Part shown: positions 1-9,050 of the stretch, in pieces | Position numbering within the stretch: position 1 is the first letter of the stretch | How the letters are laid out: the number at the start of each line of letters is the position of its first letter | NCBI GenBank assembly: GCA_016182965.1 | Contig: JACPFM010000011.1 | Coordinates: 1-64,000, forward strand | Source: Deltaproteobacteria bacterium | GTDB taxonomy: Bacteria > Myxococcota_A > Polyangia > Polyangiales > JADJMO01 | Direction of reading: 5' to 3' | Length of the DNA stretch: 64,000 nt | The notes under the pieces: generated by a model | What the model was told of the DNA's origin: nothing | The model's input: only the letters and a program-made list of their open reading frames with translations | Databases searched by the model: none | Position numbers and translations under genes: made by a program

Positions 1-423
1 GCTCCGTCGGCTCAAGCGGCGCGTTCATGCGGGCGTAAGCCCGCGACGCGCTGCCATGGGCCAAGAAACTGTCCCATCATGAGGCTGAAGCGGGCTCCTC
101 GCACACGGCGCACGCAACCTGCGAAGGGCCCCGGTCGATGCCGGGCATGCTCGGCGCTCACAGCGACACGCTTCTGTTGGTTGCCGACGGAGTCGTCGAC
201 GACCGCCGGAGTCGCACTCGTTGGATTCCGCAGCCCAAGAGCAGCGCGCCCGCGCTCGCGCACGCTCCCCTGCGGACGGCCGAGTTTTCGGCTTCCACGC
301 ACCCCCGCCTTACCGCGCACAGCGCGAGGAGCCTGCGAAGCAGGCTTACGAAGCTTTCGGTGCCCCGGGATTCATCCCGGGGGATTCAGGACACGCCCTG
401 ATCGCGCGAGCGCGCAGCGCCCT
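1..423. other. gene-free stretch with hairpins
   Basis: I find no convincing gene here; the open frames lack recognisable motifs. Structure is present: a 6-bp stem closed by a GTAA tetraloop at 29-44, with GCGCGT/ACGCGC arms extending it outward; a 6-bp stem with GAA loop at 331-345; and an 8-bp stem at 363-382. The last two lie just downstream of the MBL gene on the minus strand and probably end its transcript. Confidence 0.5.
363..382 (-). terminator. hairpin downstream of MBL gene
   Basis: Perfect 8-bp inverted repeat CCCCGGGA / TCCCGGGG with a 4-nt loop, 40 bp past the stop of the minus-strand MBL gene. There is no long T-run, so it may act as a weak or Rho-assisted terminator. A second small hairpin follows at 331-345. 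Confidence 0.45.
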
Positions 424-1083
424 TCACCGCTCGCGGAGTACGCCGCGAGAAGTGACGATCCACGTGTCGCCGTCGCTGCCCCACTCCACGCCTTCGATGG
501 TCTCGCCGGCGTCGCGCGCGCGGATGGACGGACGGCCGATGTGCGCGAGGACGAGCTTGTCCACGCCGGCGGCGTGCGCGCGGCGCGCGACCTCCAGCGC
601 GGGCATGTGGCCGCCGACGCCGCCGACGAACCCGATCGGCCTTGACCAGCTCGCCGCCTCGGCGAACATCAGGTCGGCGCCGGCCGCCCAGCGCGGGAAG
701 CGCCAGAATTCTGGCGCCCACACCACGCGAACGCCGTGGGTCACGAGCAGGTAGCCGTACGTCGGGTGCGACGTGTGGACCACCGGATGCGGCTCGAGCG
801 ACAGGCCCTCGACCTCGAAGCGGGCGACGGCCGGCTCGACGCCGCGGGGCCGCGCGACGCGACGGATCGCGGCGATGAGCTCGGAGTGAAGATCGCTGAC
901 GAGCCACGCGTCGAGCCGTCCCGGCGGCAGCGCCTCGGGGCCCGCATCGACGAGCACGCGGAGGGCCTCGTCGCCATCGTGCGCGCCTCCGGCGCGTTCG
1001 ACGCAGAGCCCGGCGGGGGCGTAGCGCGGCGAGCGCATCGCGCCGACGCCCGTGAGCCGTAACCGTGCCGCGCGCGGCGTCAC
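424..1083 (-). CDS. MBL-fold metallo-hydrolase-like protein, metal motif degenerate
   Basis: A 219-residue protein of the metallo-beta-lactamase fold. I chose GTG at 1083 because the family's N-terminal strand and the motif GVGAMRSPRYAPAGL (residues 12-26) follow directly. Where active members carry HxHxDH this one reads SDLH (63-66), so the first metal site looks lost. The late motifs GGHMPALEVA (157-166) and AHIGRP (180-185) are kept. It resembles the MBL subgroup found beside phosphonate and phosphodiester metabolism, but substrate and activity cannot be told. It is divergent from the archaemetzincin gene, with about 95 bp between start codons. Family assignment is firm; loss of metal binding is inferred. 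Confidence 0.8.
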   Translation of the reverse strand: MTPRAARLRLTGVGAMRSPRYAPAGLCVERAGGAHDGDEALRVLVDAGPEALPPGRLDAWLVSDLHSELIAAIRRVARPRGVEPAVARFEVEGLSLEPHPVVHTSHPTYGYLLVTHGVRVVWAPEFWRFPRWAAGADLMFAEAASWSRPIGFVGGVGGHMPALEVARRAHAAGVDKLVLAHIGRPSIRARDAGETIEGVEWGSDGDTWIVTSRGVLRER

Positions 1084-1178
1084 GCTCGTTCGACGACGCA
1101 CGCTCGATGCCGCGCGGCGCCCGGCCCGCTTCCTGCTCGGCCACCTGCGGGCGGTCAAGAGCTGTCAGGGAGTCGTGC

Positions 1179-2165
1179 ATGGATCGGCGGCGCTTCGTCG
1201 CGACGACGCTCGCGCTCGCGTTCGGGTGCCGCTCGAGGGCGAGCCGTGACGGGACGACGCGCACCACCGCAGAGGACGGCATGACCAACGAGCAACGCAC
1301 CGCGCTCGGTCCGCTCGACGACGTTCGGCCTCGCGCGCGCCCGGCGTTCGGCGGGCACGGCTTCGCGCCGATGCCCGAGCCCGGCCCTTCCGACTGGCTC
1401 TCGGCGCACCCGGAGCCGGGTCAGACGTTCGCCGAGTTCGTCGCCTCGTCGCCGAACGTGCCCGACGCGAAGCGCCGTGCGCTGACGATGATGCCGCTCG
1501 GCGACTTCACGGACGGCGTGATCGCGCCCGAGCTGCTGCGCGACTGGGCGGGCGCGTTCTTCGCGATGCCCGTGCGACTCCTGCCGTCGCTGTCGGTCGA
1601 CGACGCGATCGCCGCCGGCGTGCGCACGCGCACCAACGCGTCGACCGGCAAGCGGCAGCTGCGCACCGGCGACGTCCTCATGCTCCTCCGGCGGTGGCTG
1701 CCCGCCGACGCGTTCTCGCTGTCGGCGTTCACGCTCGAGGATCTCTACCCGGAGGAGAGCTGGAACTTCGTCTTCGGCCAGGCGTCGCTCCGCGAGCGGG
1801 TCGGCGTCTTCAGCTTCGCGCGGCACGACCCGGCGTTCTTCGGCGCGCCGCCGCGCGCGGGCGGAGAGGGGCTGCAGCTGCGCCGCGCCCTGAACGTGAT
1901 GGCGCACGAGACCGGGCACATGTTCGGCCTCCAGCACTGCATCTACTTCGCGTGCCTGATGAACGGCTCGAACCACCTCGCCGAGACCGATCGCCGGCCG
2001 TTCCACGCATGCCCGGTCTGCTTGCACAAGCTCGCGCGGTCCATCGGGTTCGACGTGATGGAGCGGTACCGGACGATCGAGGCGGTGCTCCGCCGCGTCG
2101 GCTTCGTCGACGAGGCGCAGTGGACGCGCGCGCGGCTCGCCGAGCTCGGCGCCGCCGCGAAGTGA
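1179..2165 (+). CDS. archaemetzincin family zinc metalloprotease (peptidase M54), probably exported
   Basis: A 328-residue protein with the archaemetzincin signature near the C-terminus: HETGHMFGLQHC (243-254), a second Cys four residues on, then CLM and CPVC about 17 residues later. The three His with Glu bind the catalytic zinc and the four Cys bind a structural zinc, as known for M54. The N-terminus MDRRRFVATTLALAFGC has a twin-arginine-like pair, a hydrophobic stretch and a possible lipobox, so I infer export, perhaps as a lipoprotein. The ATG at 1179 is preceded by AGGGAG and starts exactly at this signal. M54 enzymes are scattered in bacteria and usually cytosolic; the substrate is unknown. 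The roughly 200 residues before the zinc site are lineage-specific. Confidence 0.88.
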   Translation: MDRRRFVATTLALAFGCRSRASRDGTTRTTAEDGMTNEQRTALGPLDDVRPRARPAFGGHGFAPMPEPGPSDWLSAHPEPGQTFAEFVASSPNVPDAKRRALTMMPLGDFTDGVIAPELLRDWAGAFFAMPVRLLPSLSVDDAIAAGVRTRTNASTGKRQLRTGDVLMLLRRWLPADAFSLSAFTLEDLYPEESWNFVFGQASLRERVGVFSFARHDPAFFGAPPRAGGEGLQLRRALNVMAHETGHMFGLQHCIYFACLMNGSNHLAETDRRPFHACPVCLHKLARSIGFDVMERYRTIEAVLRRVGFVDEAQWTRARLAELGAAAK

Positions 2166-2409
2166 GGGTCATTCGAACAACAGGGCTTGCGCCGAAGGCC
2201 GGCGAAACGTGGTCGCCTCGGTCGCGCACGCGCCGGGCGCGTCGCGCGCGTCGGGGTCGAAGCCGTCGAGCCCGAGCCGGCGACGGTGCGCCTCGAACGG
2301 CATGCGGATCGCCTCCCAGCGTGGCCCCTCGCCGGTCATGCGCTTGCCGAAGGACGACTCGTTCACGGATCGCCGCAAATCGCCGCGATTCCCGGGGTAC
2401 GCTCCGCCG

Positions 2410-2820
2410 ATGCCCCGCTGCGTGTTCTGCGCGATCGCCTCCGGAGAGACCGCCGCCGAGATCATCGAGGAGACCGAGCACACCGTCGCGTTCCTCGACA
2501 CGCGTCCGCTGTTTCCCGGTCACGTGCTCGTCGTGCCGCGCGCGCATCACGTCACGCTCGGCGAGCTGCCGACGCCGCTGCTCCCGGAGCTGTTCGGCGC
2601 CGCGCAGCGCGTGGCGGTGGCGGTCGAGGAGGCGATGGGCGCGGAGGGCACGTTCGTGGCGATGAACAACCGCGTCAGCCAGAGCGTGCCGCACCTGCAC
2701 GTGCACGTGGTCCCGCGCACCAAGGGCGACGGTCTCCGCGGCTTCTTCTGGCCTCGGCACGCCTACGCGAGCGACGAGGAGCGCCGCCAGGTGGCCGAAC
2801 GGATCCGCGCCGCCCTCTGA
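2410..2820 (+). CDS. HIT family protein (histidine triad nucleotide hydrolase/transferase)
   Basis: A 136-residue histidine-triad protein. MPRCVFCAIASGE at the N-terminus is the classic HIT start with its Cys pair, and HLHVHVV (95-101) is the catalytic His triad; the middle His attacks the alpha-phosphate of nucleotide conjugates. Length and motif order match HinT/Fhit-like hydrolases of dinucleoside polyphosphates or AMP-conjugates. ATG 2410 is chosen because the conserved CxFC motif follows at once; there is no strong ribosome site. It is convergent with the membrane protein gene ending at 2830, only 9 bp apart. The exact nucleotide substrate is not predictable. Confidence 0.92.
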   Translation: MPRCVFCAIASGETAAEIIEETEHTVAFLDTRPLFPGHVLVVPRAHHVTLGELPTPLLPELFGAAQRVAVAVEEAMGAEGTFVAMNNRVSQSVPHLHVHVVPRTKGDGLRGFFWPRHAYASDEERRQVAERIRAAL

Positions 2821-2829
2821 GGCTCGCGC

Positions 2830-3675
2830 TCACGCGCGGGCGTCGGCCTCGGAGAGCGCGCGCTCGCGGAGGGAGAGCTCGGCGACGATGGCCTCGATCG
2901 GCGCCGGCCCGCGGAACGACAGGTCACGCGCCTCTCGCACGCGCAACGGGACGAGCCGCAGCGCCGCGCCGATCTCGGCGAGCCGCGCGTTCGCGCGCGC
3001 GAGATCGCTCTGCAACCGCAGCTCCTCGTCGCGCTCCTCGGCGAGCCGCTCGCCCGGCGCGCGGCGGGCGCGCGCGAGGGAAGAGACGCAGCCGCGCCGC
3101 ACGCGCTCGACTTCGCGCGCGTGCTCGACCAGCCGCTCGATCTCGTCGCGCAGCACCGCGAGCGTCGGATCGCGCCCCGCCGCGCGTCGCGCCGCCCGCG
3201 CCGCGAGCCACACGCGCCCGAGCGGCGAGGCGCGCAGGAGCGACACCGCGAACAGAAAGGCGGCGGCGAACGCCGTGAGGAGCGAGGCCACCCCGATCGC
3301 CTGGGGCGCGCGCGAGACCGGCGGCGGCGGCGCCTCGATCGCGATCGAGAGCTCGCCGCGCAACGTGGCGCAGAGCTCGTCGACCGTGATCAGCCGCGCG
3401 TGCGCGTGCTCGGTCAGGCGCGGCACGAGGCACGGCGAAGCGACGCCCGCCGCGGCGCAGGCGGCGCCGGCGGCACCGCTCTCGACGAGGCGCACGCGGT
3501 GACCGTCGACGCGATCGACGCGCAACCCGCCTGCCTCGGCGTCGAAGAGCGCCGCCGCGTCGAGGCGTGCGCCGTCGAAGGAGGTCTCGATCACGCCGTC
3601 GATGGTGACCGCGCCGCCTGCCGGAAGGGCGAGCGCGGTCACCGTCGCGACCCCGAGCGCGGCGAGCACGCTCAT
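2830..3675 (-). CDS. signal-anchored membrane protein with C-terminal coiled coil, partner of VWA lipoprotein
   Basis: A 281-residue protein of unknown function. It opens with a hydrophobic signal or anchor (MSVLAALGVATVTALALPAG), continues with about 130 residues of presumed periplasmic domain holding two Cys, and crosses the membrane near residues 155-175 (LLTAFAAAFLFAVSLL). The remaining 100 residues are charged and Leu/Arg/Glu-rich, likely a cytoplasmic coiled coil. Its ATG overlaps the stop of the upstream VWA gene (3672-3675), so the two are translationally coupled and probably work together. No family was recognised. Confidence 0.75.
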   Translation of the reverse strand: MSVLAALGVATVTALALPAGGAVTIDGVIETSFDGARLDAAALFDAEAGGLRVDRVDGHRVRLVESGAAGAACAAAGVASPCLVPRLTEHAHARLITVDELCATLRGELSIAIEAPPPPVSRAPQAIGVASLLTAFAAAFLFAVSLLRASPLGRVWLAARAARRAAGRDPTLAVLRDEIERLVEHAREVERVRRGCVSSLARARRAPGERLAEERDEELRLQSDLARANARLAEIGAALRLVPLRVREARDLSFRGPAPIEAIVAELSLRERALSEADARA

Positions 3676-5711
3676 CGCAGGTACCCGGAGCCCGAGCCGC
3701 GCAGGAGCACGGCGACCGTCAGCGGATCGGCGATCTCGCTCGGACCGGAGACCAGATCCGCGAGGCGCTCGAGGCGCACGGCGTCGTCGATCAGTCGCGC
3801 GTCGCCCAGCGTGTCCTTCGCCTTGCGCAGGATCGCCGCGCGCTCGAGGAGGATCGCGCGCGCGGCCGGCCGATCGGATTGGTCGAGCTTCTCGGCGGCG
3901 CGCCAGATCGCGTCGCCGGCGGCGAACGCCTGCACGGTCGCCTGCACGCTCGGGTCGATCGTCTTGGCGCTGTCGCCGTCGCTCTTCGACCAGGCGAGCT
4001 TCACCGGCAGCTCGAGGGTGACGTTCTTCTTCAGCAGGCGATCCTTGAAGCGGACCTCCACGCTCGCGATCTCGCGCTCGCCGGTCCCCGCGGGGACCTG
4101 CAGCGACAGGAGCATCGCGTGCCGATCGCCCTTGGCGAAGGCAGGCACGAAGAAGCGCATGCCGCCCTTCGCGTCGTCCTTGCGGTCCTTGGCGATGCCG
4201 TCCTTCTCCTGCGCCTGCGCGTCGACGGCGACCTCCTGCGCGCGGATCAACGCCGCGGCGTCGCCGTCGAGCGTCTGCGATCCGTAGACCTTGGCCGCGC
4301 CGATGCCGGGCCGGAGCCGCACGCGGATCTCGAGCGCGGAGGCGACCGGCTGCAGGCGCGCGTCGAGCTCCTTCGACAGCGCCGGCCCGATCTGCTTCGG
4401 CTCGGCGAGGTAGTAGTACGCGCCCGCGCCCTGATCGGCGATCGACGAGAGCAGCGCGCCGTCGAAGCTCGAGCCGATGCCGAAGGTGCTGGTCTGCACG
4501 CCCTCCTGGAAGGCGCGCGCGCTGCGGAGCGCGAGCGACCGCGGGTTGGTGTCGCCGCCGTTGGCGTGACCGTCCGAGAGGAGCATCACCACCTTGACCG
4601 CGTCCTCGGGCGCGCCCTCGGCGTTGGCCTGCGCGTAGCCGAGGTCGAGCCCCGACGAGATGTTGGTGCCGCCGTCGGTGACGATGGCGCGGATGGTGTC
4701 GACGACCTTCGCGCGGCGCGGCCCGATCGCCCCGGTCGACACCAGGACCTTCGCGTCGTTGGAGAAGGTGACCAGCGAGAAGTGATCGGCGGGCTCGAGC
4801 CGCTGCACCAGCGCCTCGGCCGCCTCGCGCGCGTGCTGGATCGACGCGCCCTCCATGGAGCCGCTGACGTCGAGCACCACGTGCACCGAGAGCGGCGCGC
4901 GGAGCGGCGCGATCTCGCTGCCCTTCATCGCCACGCGCAGGTGCAGCGGTCCGCCGCCGGGGCCGATCGCGGCGCGCTCGAGGCCGAGCGCGAAGGTCAT
5001 CGCACCCTTCTCCGGTGCGTCGAGCGCCGGCGAATAGCGCGCGCCGAAGTCGCCCACCAGGTCCTTGCTCGCCGCCGGCAACGCGCCACGCGACAGCGCC
5101 GCGTCGAACGCGGAGAGCGCGGCGCCGCCGGGACGATAGGTGGTCGCGTAGCGCGCGTTCGGGTCGAGCAGCGGAACGGGCGCGACCATCGCGGCCGGAG
5201 GGGCCGGAGCGATCAGGACGCCGCCGCTCGGCTTCACGGCGCCGGGATCCGAGTCGAACGCGAGCGGCACGCCGGGCGGCATCGCCTTCTTGGCGGCGTA
5301 CCCGCCGCCGCCGCCGTAACCCATCCCGGACGCGGACCCGCCTCCCGCGGCCCCGTGGCCGAAGCCGCCGACCGTACCGAGCCCGCCGTAGCCGAAGCTG
5401 TCGCCCTCCACTGAGAGCTTGACTGGGAGCTTCGTCTTGTCCGGCGCGCGGCTGATGGTCGCCGTAGGCGCAGCGCTCGCCATGGGCTGCTTGGAAGGAT
5501 CGCCCATCATCCCCGCGGCGCCCGCGTGCTGCGTGCCGGCGCCGCCGGAGAGATCCTTGTCGGCTGCCCCCTCGGTGACCGGCGCGCGCTCGCTCTTGAG
5601 GCTGCAGGACGCGAACGAGACCAGGGCGAGGGCGAGAGACGTCGCGGCGGCCGCTCGTGCACGCGCACGGGCGCCGGCCGCCCGCGCGGACGGGCGAGGC
5701 ATCGGCTCCAT
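3672..5711 (-). CDS. von Willebrand factor A domain lipoprotein
   Basis: A 679-residue lipoprotein. The signal peptide ends in VSFASC, a lipobox, followed by a Gly/Ala-rich linker of about 200 residues. A VIT-like segment precedes a VWA domain with an intact metal-ion-dependent adhesion site: DVSGSM (near residue 281) and, downstream, LLSDGHANGGDTN. These proteins bind ligands through a divalent cation; the partner is unknown. A strong ribosome site TAGGAGG sits before the ATG. The downstream membrane protein overlaps by 4 bp and is likely co-expressed. The gene is divergent from the M3 peptidase with 239 bp between the starts. Confidence 0.88.
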   Translation of the reverse strand: MEPMPRPSARAAGARARARAAAATSLALALVSFASCSLKSERAPVTEGAADKDLSGGAGTQHAGAAGMMGDPSKQPMASAAPTATISRAPDKTKLPVKLSVEGDSFGYGGLGTVGGFGHGAAGGGSASGMGYGGGGGYAAKKAMPPGVPLAFDSDPGAVKPSGGVLIAPAPPAAMVAPVPLLDPNARYATTYRPGGAALSAFDAALSRGALPAASKDLVGDFGARYSPALDAPEKGAMTFALGLERAAIGPGGGPLHLRVAMKGSEIAPLRAPLSVHVVLDVSGSMEGASIQHAREAAEALVQRLEPADHFSLVTFSNDAKVLVSTGAIGPRRAKVVDTIRAIVTDGGTNISSGLDLGYAQANAEGAPEDAVKVVMLLSDGHANGGDTNPRSLALRSARAFQEGVQTSTFGIGSSFDGALLSSIADQGAGAYYYLAEPKQIGPALSKELDARLQPVASALEIRVRLRPGIGAAKVYGSQTLDGDAAALIRAQEVAVDAQAQEKDGIAKDRKDDAKGGMRFFVPAFAKGDRHAMLLSLQVPAGTGEREIASVEVRFKDRLLKKNVTLELPVKLAWSKSDGDSAKTIDPSVQATVQAFAAGDAIWRAAEKLDQSDRPAARAILLERAAILRKAKDTLGDARLIDDAVRLERLADLVSGPSEIADPLTVAVLLRGSGSGYLR

Positions 5712-5950
5712 GAAATCCTCCTAGGGACAACGACTGGCTGCGCCGCCGCGGACGGCGGTCGCGCCTCTACGAGCGGCGGCGGGCGCCCGCGGATCGCGGT
5801 GCCGCCGCCCCCGAACTGCGTTGGTCAGCCCTTGTGACCCGGGATCGCCGGGCTCCTTGGGCGGCTCTGGATGGTACCGACCACGGAATCGGCGCCGAGT
5901 TCCCGCGCGCGACCTCCGGACGGGGTTTGGCGCATCTAAGATGCCACCCG

Positions 5951-7966
5951 ATGGCCGAAGGCAATCCCCTCCTCGAGTCCGCGCTTCCCCTGCCCTTCGA
6001 CCGCGTGCGCCCCGAGCACGTGCGCCCCGCCGCCGACGCGCTGCTCGAAGACGCCCGCGCCCGCATGCGCGCCGTGATCGTCAAGACGCCGCGGACCTGG
6101 GAGAACACCGTCGCCGCGTTCGACGTGATGACCGAGCGCCTCGACGACGCGATGGGCCTGGTCGGGCACCTCGAGTCGGTGGCGACCGAGCCCGCCCTGC
6201 GCGACGCCTACAACGCGGTGCAGCCGCTGCTCTCGGCGTTCTACAGCAGCATCCCGCTCGACGAGGGCCTCTACCGCGGCATCAAGGAGTACGCCGAGAC
6301 CGACGAGGCGAGATCGCTGACCGGCGCGCGTCGCCGCTACCTCGACAAGACCCTCGCCGACTTCCGCCGCCACGGCGCCGAGCTCGACGCGGTGGGCAAG
6401 GAGCGCCTGTCGAAGATCGACGTCGAGCTCGCCGACATCACCCTGAAGTTCTCGCAGAACACGCTCGACGCCACGAACTCGTTCGATCTGGTGATCGAGG
6501 ACGAGGCGCGCCTCGCGGGCCTGCCCGAGGGCGCGGTCGAGGCGGCGCGCGAGAGCGCGGAGAGCACCGGCAAGAAGGGCTTCCGGTTCACGCTCGCCGC
6601 GCCGAGCTACGTGCCCGCGATGACGTACCTCGAGGACGCCGGCATCCGCGAGCAGCTCTATCGCGCGTTCAACACCCGCGCGACGCGCGATCCGTGGGAC
6701 AACCGCCCGCTCGTCCGCCGCATCCTCCAGCTGCGCCGCGAGCGCGCGCGGCTGCTCGGCTTCCGTGACTTCGCCGATCTGGTGCTCGAGGATCGCATGG
6801 CGAAGAGCGGCGCCGCGGCGCGGGCGTTCGTGCACACGCTCCGCGAGAAGACGCAGCCCTTCTTCGAGCGCGAGAACGACGAGCTGCTCCGCTTCGCGGG
6901 CGCGACGCGCCTCGCGGCGTGGGACGTGTCCTATCAGGCCGAGAAGCTGCGCCGCGCCCTCTACGACTTCGACGAGGAGGCGCTCCGGCCCTACTTCTCG
7001 CTCGATCGCGTGCTCGAGGGCCTCTTCGAGGTCGCGCGCCGGCTCTACGGCGTGTCGGTCGAGCGCGATCCGTCGATCGCCTGGCACCCCGACGTGCGCA
7101 CCTTCCGCATCGTCGGCGACGACGGGCGCGAGATCTCCACGTTCTACGTCGACGTCTTCCCCCGCTCCAGCAAGCGTGACGGCGCGTGGATGCACGGGCT
7201 GATCACCGCGTTCCGCGGCCGCCCGCGCGCCGTCCAGGCGCTGGTCGCCAACGTCACGCCGCCCGTCGGCGATCGCCCCGCGCTGCTGAACCACCGCGAG
7301 GTCGAGACCATGTTCCACGAGTTCGGTCACCTCCTGCACCACGCGCTCGGCAAGGTGGAGCTGCGCGGACAGGCGGGCACCAACGTCGCTTGGGACTTCG
7401 TCGAGCTTCCGTCGCAGATCATGGAGAACTGGTGCTGGGAGCGCGAGGCGCTCGATCTGTTCGCGCGCCACTTCCAGACCGGCGAGACCATCCCCGACGA
7501 TCTCCTGACGAAGATGAGGCGCGCGCGCACGTTCCGCGCCGCCAACCAGATGATGCGGCAGCTCGGGTTCGCCGAGGCCGATCTGGCGCTGCACTGCGAT
7601 CTCGACCCGGACGATCCGAGCGCCGATCCGGTGGCGTTCGCGCGCGCGATCTTCGCGCAGCACGCGTCGACCGAGCTACCCGACGACTACGCGATGGTCG
7701 CCTCGTTCGGGCACCTGTTCGGCAGCGCGGTCGGCTACGCGGCCGCGTACTACTCGTACAAATGGGCCGAGGTGCTCGACGCCGACGCGTTCGCGGCGTT
7801 CCGCGAGCACGGCGTCTTCAGCCGCGAGGTCGGCGACCGCTTCCGCAGCGAAATCCTCGCGCGCGGAGACAGCGACGATCCGGCGGTGTTGTATCGGCGA
7901 TTCGCCGGGCGCGAGCCGCGGCTCGAGCCGCTGTTCGAGCGCTCGGGGCTCGTCGCCGCGCCCTGA
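5951..7966 (+). CDS. prlC: M3 family oligopeptidase (oligopeptidase A-like)
   Basis: A 671-residue zinc metallopeptidase of family M3. The zinc motif MFHEFGHLLHHAL places HEFGH at residues 456-460, and the overall length (about 680 in E. coli oligopeptidase A) fits. M3 enzymes degrade short peptides in the cytosol, including cleaved signal peptides. No signal sequence is present. I chose ATG 5951 because MAEGNPLL...LPLPFDRVRPEHV is the normal start of the family. The C-terminus is convergent with the PilT-like gene, with only 2 bp between stop codons. OpdA and Dcp are close relatives, so the symbol is tentative. Confidence 0.93.
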   Translation: MAEGNPLLESALPLPFDRVRPEHVRPAADALLEDARARMRAVIVKTPRTWENTVAAFDVMTERLDDAMGLVGHLESVATEPALRDAYNAVQPLLSAFYSSIPLDEGLYRGIKEYAETDEARSLTGARRRYLDKTLADFRRHGAELDAVGKERLSKIDVELADITLKFSQNTLDATNSFDLVIEDEARLAGLPEGAVEAARESAESTGKKGFRFTLAAPSYVPAMTYLEDAGIREQLYRAFNTRATRDPWDNRPLVRRILQLRRERARLLGFRDFADLVLEDRMAKSGAAARAFVHTLREKTQPFFERENDELLRFAGATRLAAWDVSYQAEKLRRALYDFDEEALRPYFSLDRVLEGLFEVARRLYGVSVERDPSIAWHPDVRTFRIVGDDGREISTFYVDVFPRSSKRDGAWMHGLITAFRGRPRAVQALVANVTPPVGDRPALLNHREVETMFHEFGHLLHHALGKVELRGQAGTNVAWDFVELPSQIMENWCWEREALDLFARHFQTGETIPDDLLTKMRRARTFRAANQMMRQLGFAEADLALHCDLDPDDPSADPVAFARAIFAQHASTELPDDYAMVASFGHLFGSAVGYAAAYYSYKWAEVLDADAFAAFREHGVFSREVGDRFRSEILARGDSDDPAVLYRRFAGREPRLEPLFERSGLVAAP

Positions 7967-7968
7967 GG

Positions 7969-9048
7969 TCACTCCAGCCCGAGGCCTTCGCGGTTCTTCA
8001 CGAGGCGGGCGAACGACTCCTTGTCGATCGCCTTCTCGAGCGCGGCCTCGGGCGACACCGTGCCCTTGGCGACGAGCCGCTCGAGCGCCTGATCCATCGT
8101 CTGCATCCCGAGCGCCTGCGCGCCCTGCATGATGCTCGGGATCTGGTAGGTCTTGCCCTCGCGGATCATCGACGAGAGGGCCGGCGTGCCGACGAGGATC
8201 TCGTGCGCGGCGGCGCGGCCCTTGCCGTCGGCGGTCTTGAGCAGCTGCTGCGCGACGACGCCGGCGAGGCTCTCGGCGAGCATGCCGCGCACCTGCGGCT
8301 GCTCGTCGGCAGGGAAGGCGTTGATGATGCGGTCGATCGTCGACGGCGCGCTGTTGGTGTGCAGCGTGGCGAAGACCAGCACGCCGAAGCTCGCCAGCTG
8401 CAGCGCCATCTTCATCGTCTCGTTGTTGCGCAGCTCGCCGATGAGGATCACGTCGGGATCCTCGCGCCCCGCGCTGCGGATCGCCGCGGCGAAGCTCGAC
8501 GCGTGGGCGCCGATCTCGCGATGGGTGATCTGCGCCTTCTGCGGCTGATGCACGAACTCCACCGGATCCTCGATGGTGAGCACGTGGCACGCGCGCGTCT
8601 TGTTGATGTGGTCGATCATCGCCGCCAGCGTGGTCGACTTGCCGGACCCGGTCGGGCCGGTGATCAGCACCAGGCCGCTGCGCCGCTCGGAGAGCTTGCG
8701 GATCGCGTCGGGGCAGTCGAGCTGCTGCAGCGTGAGGATCTTCGTGGGGATGGTGCGGAACACCGCGGCGAGGCCGCTCGTCTTCCAGAAGTAGTTCGCG
8801 CGGAAGCGCGCCTGTTCGCCGAGCGCGTAGGCGAAATCGAGATCGAGCTCCTCGTCGATCTGCCGGCGTTGCTCGGGGGTGACGATCTCGTAGAGGAGCG
8901 ACTCCAGCTCCTGCCGGGTCACCTCCTGCGTGCGGAGCGAGGCGAGCTCGCCGCGCGCGCGCACCAGCGGCGGCGCGCCGATCCCGAGGTGGAGATCGCT
9001 CCCGCCGGCGCGGAGCAGGGCCTCGAACAGCGCGTCGATCGCGGCCAC
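7969..9048 (-). CDS. pilT: PilT/PilU-type twitching motility ATPase
   Basis: A 359-residue hexameric retraction ATPase of type IV pili. The order is an N-terminal PilT domain (ASDLHL-like SDLHLGIG near residue 18), Walker A GPTGSGKST (130-139), Asp box IEDPVEFVH, AIR-type segment AAIRSAGREDPDVILIGE and His box FATLHTN. GTG 9048 is chosen because GGGAGG lies 6 nt upstream, overlapping the end of the preceding ATPase gene, and the PilT N-terminal helix follows. It is the second of two adjacent PilT-family genes and probably co-translated with the first. Whether it is PilT or PilU cannot be settled by eye. Confidence 0.9.
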   Translation of the reverse strand: MAAIDALFEALLRAGGSDLHLGIGAPPLVRARGELASLRTQEVTRQELESLLYEIVTPEQRRQIDEELDLDFAYALGEQARFRANYFWKTSGLAAVFRTIPTKILTLQQLDCPDAIRKLSERRSGLVLITGPTGSGKSTTLAAMIDHINKTRACHVLTIEDPVEFVHQPQKAQITHREIGAHASSFAAAIRSAGREDPDVILIGELRNNETMKMALQLASFGVLVFATLHTNSAPSTIDRIINAFPADEQPQVRGMLAESLAGVVAQQLLKTADGKGRAAAHEILVGTPALSSMIREGKTYQIPSIMQGAQALGMQTMDQALERLVAKGTVSPEAALEKAIDKESFARLVKNREGLGLE

Positions 9049-9050
9049 CT

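Noticed and set aside
1..423. Several frames of 80-190 residues on both strands
   Set aside because: Arg/Ala/Pro-rich with no motif, no ribosome site and overlapping hairpins.
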